A stretch of DNA of 64,000 nucleotides from JAAEPI01 sp964352625 (GTDB lineage Bacteria > Bacteroidota > Bacteroidia > Cytophagales > Cyclobacteriaceae): positions 124,001 to 188,000 of the forward strand of contig CAYGSD010000001.1 in assembly GCA_964352625.1 (NCBI GenBank), written 5' to 3'. Under the pieces are notes generated by a model that saw nothing but the letters and a program-made list of their open reading frames with translations, had not been told where the DNA came from and ran no database searches. Made by a program: the position numbers and the translations under genes. Of this stretch, positions 7,919 through 16,249 are shown one piece after another. How positions within the stretch are numbered: position 1 is the first letter of the stretch; every line of letters begins with the position of its first letter.

Positions 7919-9712
7919 ATGGAACTTAGGCTTCATTTGACTTTACGGCTTTTACTCCTGTTTGCACTAAGCATTTGCACTCAAATTGCCTCCTCCCAAT
8001 CAGGCGACTCATGGCAAGAAATATTACAAAACGGCTCTGGAACGGTTCAGTTTTATTGGTTCCCCAATAACACGTTAATTGATCAATCTAAAGATGTCAT
8101 GGACGGAGTGGAGCATGAAATCTGTGTTGATTTCATCAAGTACTTGAATGACACATATAATATTCAAATAGAGGCCAAGTGGAATCGTGCCAATAACTTC
8201 TCTCAAGTGATGGATAAAGTGGCTCAGGGTCGGAACGGAACCTTCGGTGTGTCATCTATTTCGGTCACAAAGGAACGCCAAGAAGTATTTAATTTCTCAC
8301 CTTCTTACTTTCCGGATATCTCAGTGCTGGTTTCCAGTGGCAACCTTCCTATTGTTCGAACCGACGATGATTTTAAGGAAACGTTCAATGGATTAACGGC
8401 AGTAACCATCGAGAACACTACGCTTGAGCAAGGTCTCTTGCGATTGAAAGACAGCTTGAAGATAGATTTCGACATCCTGTATGTGGGAAATGGGGGTGCA
8501 ATAATTGAAAAAATCGAGGAAATGGAAAATGCTTTTGGCTACTCGGATCTTCCCAATTTTCTCAGTGCCGTTCCACGCTCTCCCAACATAAAAAGACAGG
8601 TTTTCTATCCATTGAAGCTTGAGGGGCTGGGCATGATTTATCCTATCCAATCAGATTGGAAGGAGCCGATAGAGGAGTACTTTGAAAGCAGCAGATACAT
8701 AAGCAATCGAGAAGAACTTATCGATAAATTCATGGGACACAATGTCAACGAACTTATCGATCGAATTTCGAAATCGGCAGAAATCGGCCCTTACGAAGAG
8801 ATTGTAATCCTGACTGAGGAAGTTGAGCTTAGATATGAAGAAATTCTTGATGCGACCTTACAAGCTCAGAAGGACAAGGATCTGAGAAATACCCTCATAT
8901 CCGGTGTGATAATAGTGATGTTTATTGCCGTAATCATCGTTATTAGGTCACAATTCCAAAACAAAGCTGCCGCGGCTATTGAAGAAAAGCAAGCTGTGAT
9001 AGAAGAACGCAATCAAAAACTGGAAGACCTAAATAATGAAAAGAATAACCTGATCAAAGTTCTGGCTCATGATCTTAGGGCGCCAATTGCCCAAATTCTT
9101 GGTTTCTCAAGATTGATGATGGAGAATGAAAAGATGCCGACCGAAGAACGGGAAATGATTGGGTACATGGCTCAAGCGTCTGAAAGATTGAGACAAATGA
9201 TAGGGAAAATCCTTGATGTAGATGCAATCGAATCGGGCAAGATGAACATCAAAATGGAAACTGTAGCACTCAGCCATGTTTTTAGTAGTGTTCAAAAGGA
9301 TTTCAAAGAGCACGCCGCTAAAAAGCAAATTACCATTCAGGACATTTCCGAGAACAAATCGTTCAAGGTGAAGGCTGATCAAGTCTATCTGATTCAAATC
9401 GTAGAAAATCTGGTCTCCAATGCCTTGAAATTTTCAATGCCGGGCACCAGCATCAATTTCGACACGGAAGATGAAGGTGACAGAGTTGTAATCAGCATCA
9501 CCGACCAAGGGCCAGGATTCACGCCAGAAGACGAGCAAAAAATATTCAAGAAATACCAACGGTTGAGTGCCCAATCAACAGGTGGTGAGCCTTCCACAGG
9601 ACTTGGCTTGTCCATTGTGAAAAGCTTCACCGAAATGATGAATGGTGCAGTGAGTTACCGCACTGTGCTTGGAAAAGGGACGACATTCTACATTCGTCTC
9701 ACCAAAGCTTAA
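7919..9712 (+). CDS. Sensor histidine kinase with solute-binding sensor
   Basis: 597 residues. A signal peptide or anchor (1-26) is followed by a periplasmic family-3 solute-binding domain (about 35-275; note GVSSISVTKERQEVFNFS, a typical SBP_bac_3 motif). Then come a coiled segment, a transmembrane helix (about 326-344), a cytoplasmic coiled coil and a HisKA domain with phospho-acceptor His384 in LAHDLRAPIAQ. The HATPase_c has N (VSNALKF), G1 (DQGPGF) and G2 (GLGLSI) boxes. Such kinases sense small molecules, often amino acids. No receiver domain or response regulator is encoded next to it, so it is an orphan kinase. It ends 4 bp into the convergent amidohydrolase operon. Confidence 0.9.
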   Translation: MELRLHLTLRLLLLFALSICTQIASSQSGDSWQEILQNGSGTVQFYWFPNNTLIDQSKDVMDGVEHEICVDFIKYLNDTYNIQIEAKWNRANNFSQVMDKVAQGRNGTFGVSSISVTKERQEVFNFSPSYFPDISVLVSSGNLPIVRTDDDFKETFNGLTAVTIENTTLEQGLLRLKDSLKIDFDILYVGNGGAIIEKIEEMENAFGYSDLPNFLSAVPRSPNIKRQVFYPLKLEGLGMIYPIQSDWKEPIEEYFESSRYISNREELIDKFMGHNVNELIDRISKSAEIGPYEEIVILTEEVELRYEEILDATLQAQKDKDLRNTLISGVIIVMFIAVIIVIRSQFQNKAAAAIEEKQAVIEERNQKLEDLNNEKNNLIKVLAHDLRAPIAQILGFSRLMMENEKMPTEEREMIGYMAQASERLRQMIGKILDVDAIESGKMNIKMETVALSHVFSSVQKDFKEHAAKKQITIQDISENKSFKVKADQVYLIQIVENLVSNALKFSMPGTSINFDTEDEGDRVVISITDQGPGFTPEDEQKIFKKYQRLSAQSTGGEPSTGLGLSIVKSFTEMMNGAVSYRTVLGKGTTFYIRLTKA

Positions 9713-11001
9713 TCTGCCGAAGGCGATCGCTCCAGAAATTCCTGATACAAAAGGGTATGCCTACTTTCGATAGGAATCTTCCAGCCGTTAATAAAGACGT
9801 GCTTCACTTTGGTCTTTGTTTCAAAGGGATCACCATCGGTCACAAATAGATTAGCGATTTTTCCAGTTTCTATTGAACCTAACTTATCGGCCACTCCAAA
9901 AATCTCTGCAGGGACGATGGTGATTGCCTTGAGCGCTTCTTCCGTACCCATGCCATAGGCTGCAGCAAATCCCGCATTGTAAGGAAGGTTCCTCACGTTC
10001 TCGGTTTCATCTGTTTTGATCGCCACCTTCACTCCTGCCTTGACCATTAAGCCAGCATTTGCATATGGCTTATCATATTTGTCATAACTACGATTCGGCA
10101 TACCAAGTACAGGGCCAGTAATAACCGGAATTCCAGCTTCGGCTATTTTATCAGCAACTCTCCACCCCTCAGATGCTCCGCAAATAACAACGTCAAGACT
10201 TCTGTCTTTCATCCATTCCAAAAAGGAAATGATATCCTTTGATGCATCTACATTTACCAACAACTTCATTTCACCACGCACCACAGGAAGTAGCGCTTCC
10301 ATCTCTGGATAGTACTCCTGAGCTTTGCCGCCGGTGGCCGAATCAATTTTATGATACTGAATAGCTTTGGCAAAAACATCAGTCAATTTCTCGACCGCCT
10401 TCTTAGATGCCTTTTCTATCTCCTCATCCGTTCTACGATCCCATCTTCCTCTTCGACCGGTAGTAGGGAAATTCATGACCACACCTTTAAAGCCTGCATA
10501 CATCTGATCCGGAGTATACCCATGCAAATTGATCAAGGCTGCTGTACCTGGAAACAACCCGCCTGTGGGCACGGCCAAACTTGTTGTTACACCATTGACT
10601 CTTGTGACCGGAATCAATACAGAATTAGGATTCACAGCAGTCAACGCTTGTATGTGTGGAATCACGTCTCCTATTTCATTGTAATCCCTTGTTCTTGGAT
10701 CTGAGCCCACTTCAGAAAGGCCTAGTCTAGTCCCTCCATCAATCAAACCAGGGTAGATGGTCAGTCCTGAGCAGTCTACCACTGTGGCTCCAGCGGGTGC
10801 AGAAATATCCGTTCCCACAGCGCTTATTTTCCCATCAGTGATGACAACTGTTCCGTTTTGTAAAGTGCCATTCGTAATGGTTTCCACCGTAGCGTTGGTC
10901 AAAGCAAACGTGCCTGACTGAGCTTTTTGTGTCATTTGAGCATTCATGCAAAACGCCAACAGCATCAGCATTGCTCCGATTATGTTTTTATTCAGTTTCA
11001 T
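9709..11001 (-). CDS. Amidohydrolase-fold protein lacking metal ligands
   Basis: 430 residues with a signal peptide (to about residue 21) and an imidazolonepropionase-like amidohydrolase fold: N- and C-terminal beta-sandwich parts around a TIM barrel. The usual HxH of strand 1 is replaced (PGLIDGGTR instead of PGLIDxHxH), the strand-5 and strand-6 His are replaced (LLVNVDASKD and VVICGASEG), and only a strand-8 Asp-like residue remains (IKTDE). It is therefore probably not a metal-dependent hydrolase. It is the last gene of a three-gene operon (6 bp after the intact paralogue), so it may act as a non-catalytic partner subunit. Periplasmic location is inferred from the signal peptide. Confidence 0.8.
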   Translation of the reverse strand: MKLNKNIIGAMLMLLAFCMNAQMTQKAQSGTFALTNATVETITNGTLQNGTVVITDGKISAVGTDISAPAGATVVDCSGLTIYPGLIDGGTRLGLSEVGSDPRTRDYNEIGDVIPHIQALTAVNPNSVLIPVTRVNGVTTSLAVPTGGLFPGTAALINLHGYTPDQMYAGFKGVVMNFPTTGRRGRWDRRTDEEIEKASKKAVEKLTDVFAKAIQYHKIDSATGGKAQEYYPEMEALLPVVRGEMKLLVNVDASKDIISFLEWMKDRSLDVVICGASEGWRVADKIAEAGIPVITGPVLGMPNRSYDKYDKPYANAGLMVKAGVKVAIKTDETENVRNLPYNAGFAAAYGMGTEEALKAITIVPAEIFGVADKLGSIETGKIANLFVTDGDPFETKTKVKHVFINGWKIPIESRHTLLYQEFLERSPSAD

Positions 11002-11007
11002 CAGGTC

Positions 11008-12366
11008 TTAGTTATTGGTGAATAAGAATTCAGTGTTTTGCATGCATCGATCATAATCCTCTTTATCGAAAAGAGTCACATCTATTTTTTCCTCTGCATC
11101 TACATAAATGCGCATGTCGTCAGGGTCATTCTCCCTGTCAAACTCCACGATACCGTCTACTATGGTGACCATCGGAATGGTATAAATGGAAAGAGGGTGG
11201 TTTTTGAAAATCGCCACATCTCCTTCTTTTCCTACCTCGATCGAGCCGATTCGATCATCTACGCCTAGCTGCTTCGCCGGATTAATGGTGATCAATGAAA
11301 GAGCTTCATCATCAGTCAAATCACCGTACTTCTGAGTTTTTGCCGCTTCGTGATAGAGGTGCCTGATCAATTCTTCAGAATCCGAGTTGATAGAAGTGGT
11401 CACCCCATTCTTCGATAGAATAGCGGCATTGTAAGCTGTGCTGTAGTACACTTCGAATTTATAGGCCCACCAATCTGAAAAAACAGAAGCACCCGCTCCC
11501 CATTTTGCCAATTCAGGTGCTACTTTGAAGCCTTCATTTACATGCTGAAAAACCAATTTCTTGATGCCAAAATCTTCACACACTTGCATGAGCATATAGA
11601 TTTCGTCCGCTCTGTAAGAGTGACAATGGATGATGATATTGCCACGCAGAATGTCTGCCAATGTCTCTAGTCGCAAATCATAGTCGGGCGCCTTTCCTTT
11701 GAATCCCTTTGTGCTCTTGGCCTTGTTGTAACCGTCCCATGCCTCCATGTAGTCCTTTGCCTGAGCAAATGAGCTTCTGATTACATGTTCCACACCCATT
11801 CTTGTCCTTGGCTGCACGCCATTTCCAGAACCATGAACTCTCGTTGGGTTTTCGCCTAAAGCAAATTTGATCGTTCTTGGAGCGCCTTTCATTCTAAGGT
11901 CATCAGGATTCACCGCCCCATATCTAAACTTGACGGTCTCACATTGACCTCCGATAGCATTGGCAGAACCGTGCATGGCGTGAGCAGTGGTTACCCCTCC
12001 GGCCAAAGCTCTGTAAATCCCCACGTCCAATGGATCAAGGGCATCTCCAACCCAAACCTCGGCAGTGACAGGAGCCGTGGCTTCATTCACAGCATCCAGC
12101 GCCAAATGAGAATGGGCATCAATAATTCCAGGCATAACGAAGAGCCCTTTGGCATCTATAACCTTGGCACCACTAGGTGCCTGAAGGCCCTTTCCTATTT
12201 CGGAAAATTTACCATCTCTAATCAGCACATCCGTGTTTTCCAGTGTGCCTTTTGTGACTGTGATTACCGTTCCGCCTTTTATTAAGACGGTTCCTTTTTG
12301 CTGAGCACTTGCTTGATAAACAAATAGAACTGCTAAGGCAAATATGTATTTTGATAAAAATTTCAT
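11008..12366 (-). CDS. Secreted amidohydrolase (catalytic member)
   Basis: 452 residues, signal peptide to about residue 21 (FVYQASAQ). This copy retains the amidohydrolase ligand set: HSH in MPGIIDAHSHLALDA, HCH at strand 5 (NIIIHCHSYRADEI), the strand-6 His in FQHVNEG and Asp in INSDSEE at strand 8. The C-terminal beta-sandwich carries SIEVGKEGDVAIF, typical of imidazolonepropionase-like and dipeptidase-like members. Substrate is unknown; cyclic amides or dipeptides are usual for relatives. It lies between two paralogues that lack the ligands, separated by 10 and 6 bp, which strongly suggests one transcript and perhaps one complex. Confidence 0.88.
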   Translation of the reverse strand: MKFLSKYIFALAVLFVYQASAQQKGTVLIKGGTVITVTKGTLENTDVLIRDGKFSEIGKGLQAPSGAKVIDAKGLFVMPGIIDAHSHLALDAVNEATAPVTAEVWVGDALDPLDVGIYRALAGGVTTAHAMHGSANAIGGQCETVKFRYGAVNPDDLRMKGAPRTIKFALGENPTRVHGSGNGVQPRTRMGVEHVIRSSFAQAKDYMEAWDGYNKAKSTKGFKGKAPDYDLRLETLADILRGNIIIHCHSYRADEIYMLMQVCEDFGIKKLVFQHVNEGFKVAPELAKWGAGASVFSDWWAYKFEVYYSTAYNAAILSKNGVTTSINSDSEELIRHLYHEAAKTQKYGDLTDDEALSLITINPAKQLGVDDRIGSIEVGKEGDVAIFKNHPLSIYTIPMVTIVDGIVEFDRENDPDDMRIYVDAEEKIDVTLFDKEDYDRCMQNTEFLFTNN

Positions 12367-12376
12367 GTCTTCAGGT

Positions 12377-14104
12377 TTAGTTGTTTGGATCTCTTGAACC
12401 TTCTAATTCGTATGTGCCAAAAGCACCGGCCGATAGCGACCCACTGATAGAATCGCCATCCACTTCACCAGAGATGGTCACTTCAACAGTTTGATCACCT
12501 GCTGATACCATCGCCGCGATAGTAAGTGAGTTTCCATCTACTTCTACTGAAGTTAAATCACTTGTACTTCCATTGAAACTTAGAAAAAGAGACCCGCTGT
12601 AAGAACCAGCCTCGCCTTCTATCTTGAAGTTTCCAGAATAAGAATCGCCTGCCTCTGAGCTATACTCAAATTGCCAGGTTCCTTTTGGATCAATCGGCTC
12701 GCCTCCACTCTTCTTTTTCTTCTCCTTTTTCACTTCGTATTCATTCATCTTCCCATCCACGAATACATATCTCACATTTGATTTTTCTTCGAAATACGGC
12801 TTATCGGTCACAATGAGGTTAGCGATTTTTCCTACATCAATAGATCCCATGGTGCTAGAAACGCCCAATGTGCTCGCCGGATTAGTCGTTAAGGCAGCAA
12901 GCGCATTGTCCTCAGAAAGTCCATTCTTAATGATTCCACTCAGCACTTTCTTGAAGTCTTTTGAGCTGGCCTCCAACGTAGAAAACCCAAATTTTAATCC
13001 GGCTGATTGATAGGCCTCCATCTGAGTGTAATACTGAGTAAGCATTTCCTTTTGCCTCAATTCCAGTGCTTCTTGCTCCAAATCGGCTGCCGTCTTTTCC
13101 TTTGGTTCTTCCGGCGTTTCTTCAGATTTCTCATCATCCGACTTGGCCTCTTTATCCTCCTTTTTTTCTTCTTCCTTCAGTTCGGGCAGGTCAAGGGAAA
13201 AGAAGACCGCCGATCCTGATTTTTTAATTTCGTTGATGGCATCCCAACCCTGCTGAACTTCCACAAGATGAAGATTGAATCCAAGTTCGCTTTTCAAAGT
13301 AAGTACTCGCATGATATCCTTCACGCCTTCAGCCCTGAACGAAACCGGCACTTCCTTATTAATTACAGGATAGAGTGACTCAATCGTCAAATCCCGAACT
13401 GGGCGAACCATACCTGCAGTGGATGCAGCATACCTTTTTTGATAATCCAACCCTTGCATCCCTTTTCGGTACATATCCCGATACTTGGCCATCACGCCGA
13501 TGACTGTGTTGGGGTACATACCGCTGGCACCATCTAGTTGGCTGTAAAGAGAAAAGTCTTCCTTGAGCACCATTGCCTCAGGCTCACTATCCGATAAGAG
13601 GATTATAGCTGACCGGCCCGGCATCATGCCACTATGAGGGGCGGTAACAGCCGCCGTGAATCCAAGCTTTCTAAACTCGTCAATGGATTTATCCTCCTTC
13701 TTAATTCCATCAACAACATTTGCGGCCGGAGTTATTCCCGCCTTATCATACGGTGGATTTTGCTTGAGTTTGGAGTCAATTTCCACTCTCTCATCTTTCG
13801 GTTTTGGGACGCCTATATTTGACATGCCAGATATAAAGCCTGCATAGACATACATCGAATCTGCCTTGATGACCCATGCATCTGCTGGGATTTTAATATT
13901 GCTACCTATGTTTTGAATGACTCCATCTTCAAAAATGATGGTGCCATTCTGTATCACCCTGCCTGGTGCCTGCACTATGGTGGCGTTGGTGATGGCGTAT
14001 TTAGTGGAAACCGGCCTCAAGTCATCCTGAGCGTTGGTGTTCCAGGGGAAAACCATAACGGTCAGCAGAAGAATCAAGAACCTACATCCTTTGAATGTTT
14101 GCAT
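12377..14104 (-). CDS. Amidohydrolase-fold protein, degenerate, with C-terminal beta domain
   Basis: 575 residues; signal peptide to about residue 25. The amidohydrolase frame is recognisable (ADSMYVYAGFISGMSNIG at strand 1, ALAALTTNPASTLGVSSTMGSIDVGKIANLIV at the end), but HxH is replaced by SGMS and the strand-5 His by Arg (VSFRAEG). A very acidic/lysine-rich insert (about residues 300-340, KEEEKKEDKEAKSDDEKSEE) interrupts the barrel. A C-terminal domain of about 100 residues of alternating strands (GTWQFEYSSEAGDSYSGNF onward) follows a lysine run. First gene of the three-gene operon. Likely periplasmic, non-catalytic by the usual mechanism; role unknown. Confidence 0.8.
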   Translation of the reverse strand: MQTFKGCRFLILLLTVMVFPWNTNAQDDLRPVSTKYAITNATIVQAPGRVIQNGTIIFEDGVIQNIGSNIKIPADAWVIKADSMYVYAGFISGMSNIGVPKPKDERVEIDSKLKQNPPYDKAGITPAANVVDGIKKEDKSIDEFRKLGFTAAVTAPHSGMMPGRSAIILLSDSEPEAMVLKEDFSLYSQLDGASGMYPNTVIGVMAKYRDMYRKGMQGLDYQKRYAASTAGMVRPVRDLTIESLYPVINKEVPVSFRAEGVKDIMRVLTLKSELGFNLHLVEVQQGWDAINEIKKSGSAVFFSLDLPELKEEEKKEDKEAKSDDEKSEETPEEPKEKTAADLEQEALELRQKEMLTQYYTQMEAYQSAGLKFGFSTLEASSKDFKKVLSGIIKNGLSEDNALAALTTNPASTLGVSSTMGSIDVGKIANLIVTDKPYFEEKSNVRYVFVDGKMNEYEVKKEKKKKSGGEPIDPKGTWQFEYSSEAGDSYSGNFKIEGEAGSYSGSLFLSFNGSTSDLTSVEVDGNSLTIAAMVSAGDQTVEVTISGEVDGDSISGSLSAGAFGTYELEGSRDPNN

Positions 14105-14173
14105 AAAGGTTGGTTTGAGTTAAAAATTGGAAGGTCAAATTAGTAAAAAAGTTCGAGCGTTTCTTAGAGAATT

Positions 14174-14986
14174 TTATGAGCTGCTGAGCAGCCCTTTGAA
14201 TAGCACCACAAGGTCCTTCTCTGCTTTCTTGGCAGTATTAATTATGTCTTCAATGTTGATTGCTTTCAGGTTATCGGGATCGCATTCGTCTGTGAGAACT
14301 GAAACTGCACACACAGGAAGATTCATTTGATTGGCGGCTATTACCTCAGGGACGGTGGACATCCCAACAGCGTCCGCCCCTATCATTCTCAGATACCTAT
14401 ATTCAGCTCTTGTCTCCAAACTTGGGCCCACCACCGAGGCATAAACTCCCTTTCTAATTGTGATGGAATGATCGGCAGCTAATTTTTCAAGCTGTCCATT
14501 CATTTTTGCATCGTAGGGCTGACTCATATCGGTGAAAATGGGACCGAATGCTCCTGCATCTCTGCCCCTGAGTGGGTTATCTGGTTGCAGATTTATGTGA
14601 TCATCTATGATCATCAGATCGCCTTTATTCCAATCCAAGTTCATGCACCCAGCTGCATTGGAGATAAGTAATTTTTTAATGCCCAGTTGTTTCATAACTC
14701 GTACGGGCAATGCCACATCCTCCATGGAGTGACCTTCATAATAGTGGAACCTGCCTTCCATGGCCACAACTTTCCTTCCTTCCAGTGTGCCGTAAATCAA
14801 CTTCCCTTTGTGAAACTCAACTGTAGCCAAAGGAAAATTAGGAATGTTTCCATAGGCAACAGATTTTATGGTTTCAATTTCATCAGCCAATGCACCCAAT
14901 CCTGTTCCGAGGATTATGCCCACCTCAGGCTCCTCAAACCCTTGTTTTTTAAGAAACTCCACGGTTTCTGTGACTTTAAGAATCAT
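14174..14986 (-). CDS. punA: Purine nucleoside phosphorylase
   Basis: 270 residues, the length of trimeric purine nucleoside phosphorylases. Seen: GIILGTGLGALAD near the N-terminus, MEGRFHYYEGHSM (phosphate-binding Arg/His region), ISNAAGCMN, SVVGPSLETRAEYRYLRMIGADAVGMSTVPEVIAA (the family signature with the purine-site Glu and Met) and the Asn-related tail in LTDECDP. It cleaves inosine or guanosine with phosphate to free base and ribose-1-phosphate, for purine salvage in the cytoplasm. It is 69 bp upstream of the amidohydrolase operon on the same strand, but the spacing suggests a separate unit. Confidence 0.93.
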   Translation of the reverse strand: MILKVTETVEFLKKQGFEEPEVGIILGTGLGALADEIETIKSVAYGNIPNFPLATVEFHKGKLIYGTLEGRKVVAMEGRFHYYEGHSMEDVALPVRVMKQLGIKKLLISNAAGCMNLDWNKGDLMIIDDHINLQPDNPLRGRDAGAFGPIFTDMSQPYDAKMNGQLEKLAADHSITIRKGVYASVVGPSLETRAEYRYLRMIGADAVGMSTVPEVIAANQMNLPVCAVSVLTDECDPDNLKAINIEDIINTAKKAEKDLVVLFKGLLSSS

Positions 14987-15007
14987 TAACGATTTTTTTT
15001 TAGTTTT

Positions 15008-15037
15008 TTGAAATTCAATGAGTGAACTTTATGTTTC
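15008..15037 (+). promoter_or_regulatory. Candidate Bacteroidota-type promoter
   Basis: TTG at 15008-15010 and TATGTTTC at 15030-15037 (one mismatch to TAnnTTTG) are 19 bp apart, matching the -33/-7 layout known for Bacteroidota sigma factors. It would drive the aspartyl-protease gene starting at 15066. Pattern match only. Confidence 0.35.
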
Positions 15038-15065
15038 ACTCGATTAAGCGATAAATATAGTCCTA

Positions 15066-16244
15066 ATGAATAAGCTCGTCCTGATGATTGCAACGGCAAT
15101 CACATTAAACTTAAATGCTCAAAAACCTTTAACCACTTCGCCACTTGAAGTGTTCGGTGATCACACCTTTATCCAACTAAGTGTTGATGGTTCACGTCCC
15201 CTGAATTTTATTTTCGATACTGGGGATGGGCTCACAGTAATTGATACTGACATTGCCCTTGAGTTGAAATTACAACTTGATCATTCTTCTAAGAAAACAA
15301 GTGCGCAAGGATCTATTGAAGGTTCTCTGATTAAGCACAACTATATAGAGATGTCAGGCTTTCGACTGGAGAGTGACATTGAAGTGTACGCCACAAGTCT
15401 CAAACACCTGGAGATAAGTATTGGGCAAAACATTGATGGCATTATCGGCTATGATCTTTTGCAACACTACGCGGTAGTTCTGGATGGATTAAATAAGCAA
15501 ATGAAAATCTTTAAACCCGGAGAGTACAAGTACGGTGGTTTTGGAGAGAAATACACACTTGACTTTGAGCAATATATTCCTTTCATTTCAGCGACTGTGA
15601 CATTGAATAATGGGGAGAAATTCCAGGGAAATTATTTCGTGAGTACAGGAGCAGGCACCACGCTGGATTTCAATTCAAAGTTTGCCAAGAAGAATAATGT
15701 TGCCGCGAAAACAGGAGATCATTACTCCTATTTGGTGAAGGGATTGGGCAACACCGAAACATTGCACTATGAAGGTCGAGTGCAGGATTTCAAGATCGGA
15801 AAATTACATTTTGAAAACCTACCGGTCGGTATCAGTGAGGCAAAGCACGGCATTCAAGCAAACAAGAAAATGGATGGGATCATTGGTAATAGAATCCTGA
15901 AAAACTACATCGTGATTTTCGATTACGAGAATAGGTCAATGTTTCTGGAAAGATATATTGGCACAAGGGATGAATTTCATGTGAATGCGTGTGGCTTTGA
16001 AGTACAGCTGGCAGATGACATGAAGAAAGTGCTCATTCACCGTATTTATGAAATCGGCCCAGCGAGTGATCAGGGCATTCAAGTCAATGACGAATTAGTG
16101 GAAATAAATGGTACACCAGTATCTGAAATGACACTTCCTGAAATTGTCAGGCAACTAAATAAGGGAGGCGAAACAGTAGATATAAAAATATCGAGCTTCG
16201 GTCGCGAAAGAACAATCAGCTTGAAATTGGAAGAGTTGATCTAG
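15066..16244 (+). CDS. Secreted aspartyl-protease-like protein with PDZ domain
   Basis: 392 residues; signal peptide to about residue 19. Two retropepsin-like lobes are visible. The first has FDTGDGLTVID (Asp51-Thr-Gly) and an IDGIIGYDLL flap-strand motif; the second repeats the pattern as VSTGAGTTL (Ser193 where Asp would stand) and MDGIIGNRIL. A PDZ domain occupies about 300-385 (GPASDQGIQVNDELVEINGTPVSEMT). Pepsin-type catalysis needs two Asp, so this single-chain protein has only one unless it dimerises through the first lobe. Similar aspartyl-protease/PDZ proteins are common in Bacteroidota and uncharacterised. A terminator for this gene is embedded in the convergent aminotransferase gene. 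Confidence 0.85.
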   Translation: MNKLVLMIATAITLNLNAQKPLTTSPLEVFGDHTFIQLSVDGSRPLNFIFDTGDGLTVIDTDIALELKLQLDHSSKKTSAQGSIEGSLIKHNYIEMSGFRLESDIEVYATSLKHLEISIGQNIDGIIGYDLLQHYAVVLDGLNKQMKIFKPGEYKYGGFGEKYTLDFEQYIPFISATVTLNNGEKFQGNYFVSTGAGTTLDFNSKFAKKNNVAAKTGDHYSYLVKGLGNTETLHYEGRVQDFKIGKLHFENLPVGISEAKHGIQANKKMDGIIGNRILKNYIVIFDYENRSMFLERYIGTRDEFHVNACGFEVQLADDMKKVLIHRIYEIGPASDQGIQVNDELVEINGTPVSEMTLPEIVRQLNKGGETVDIKISSFGRERTISLKLEELI

Positions 16245-16249
16245 ACGAA

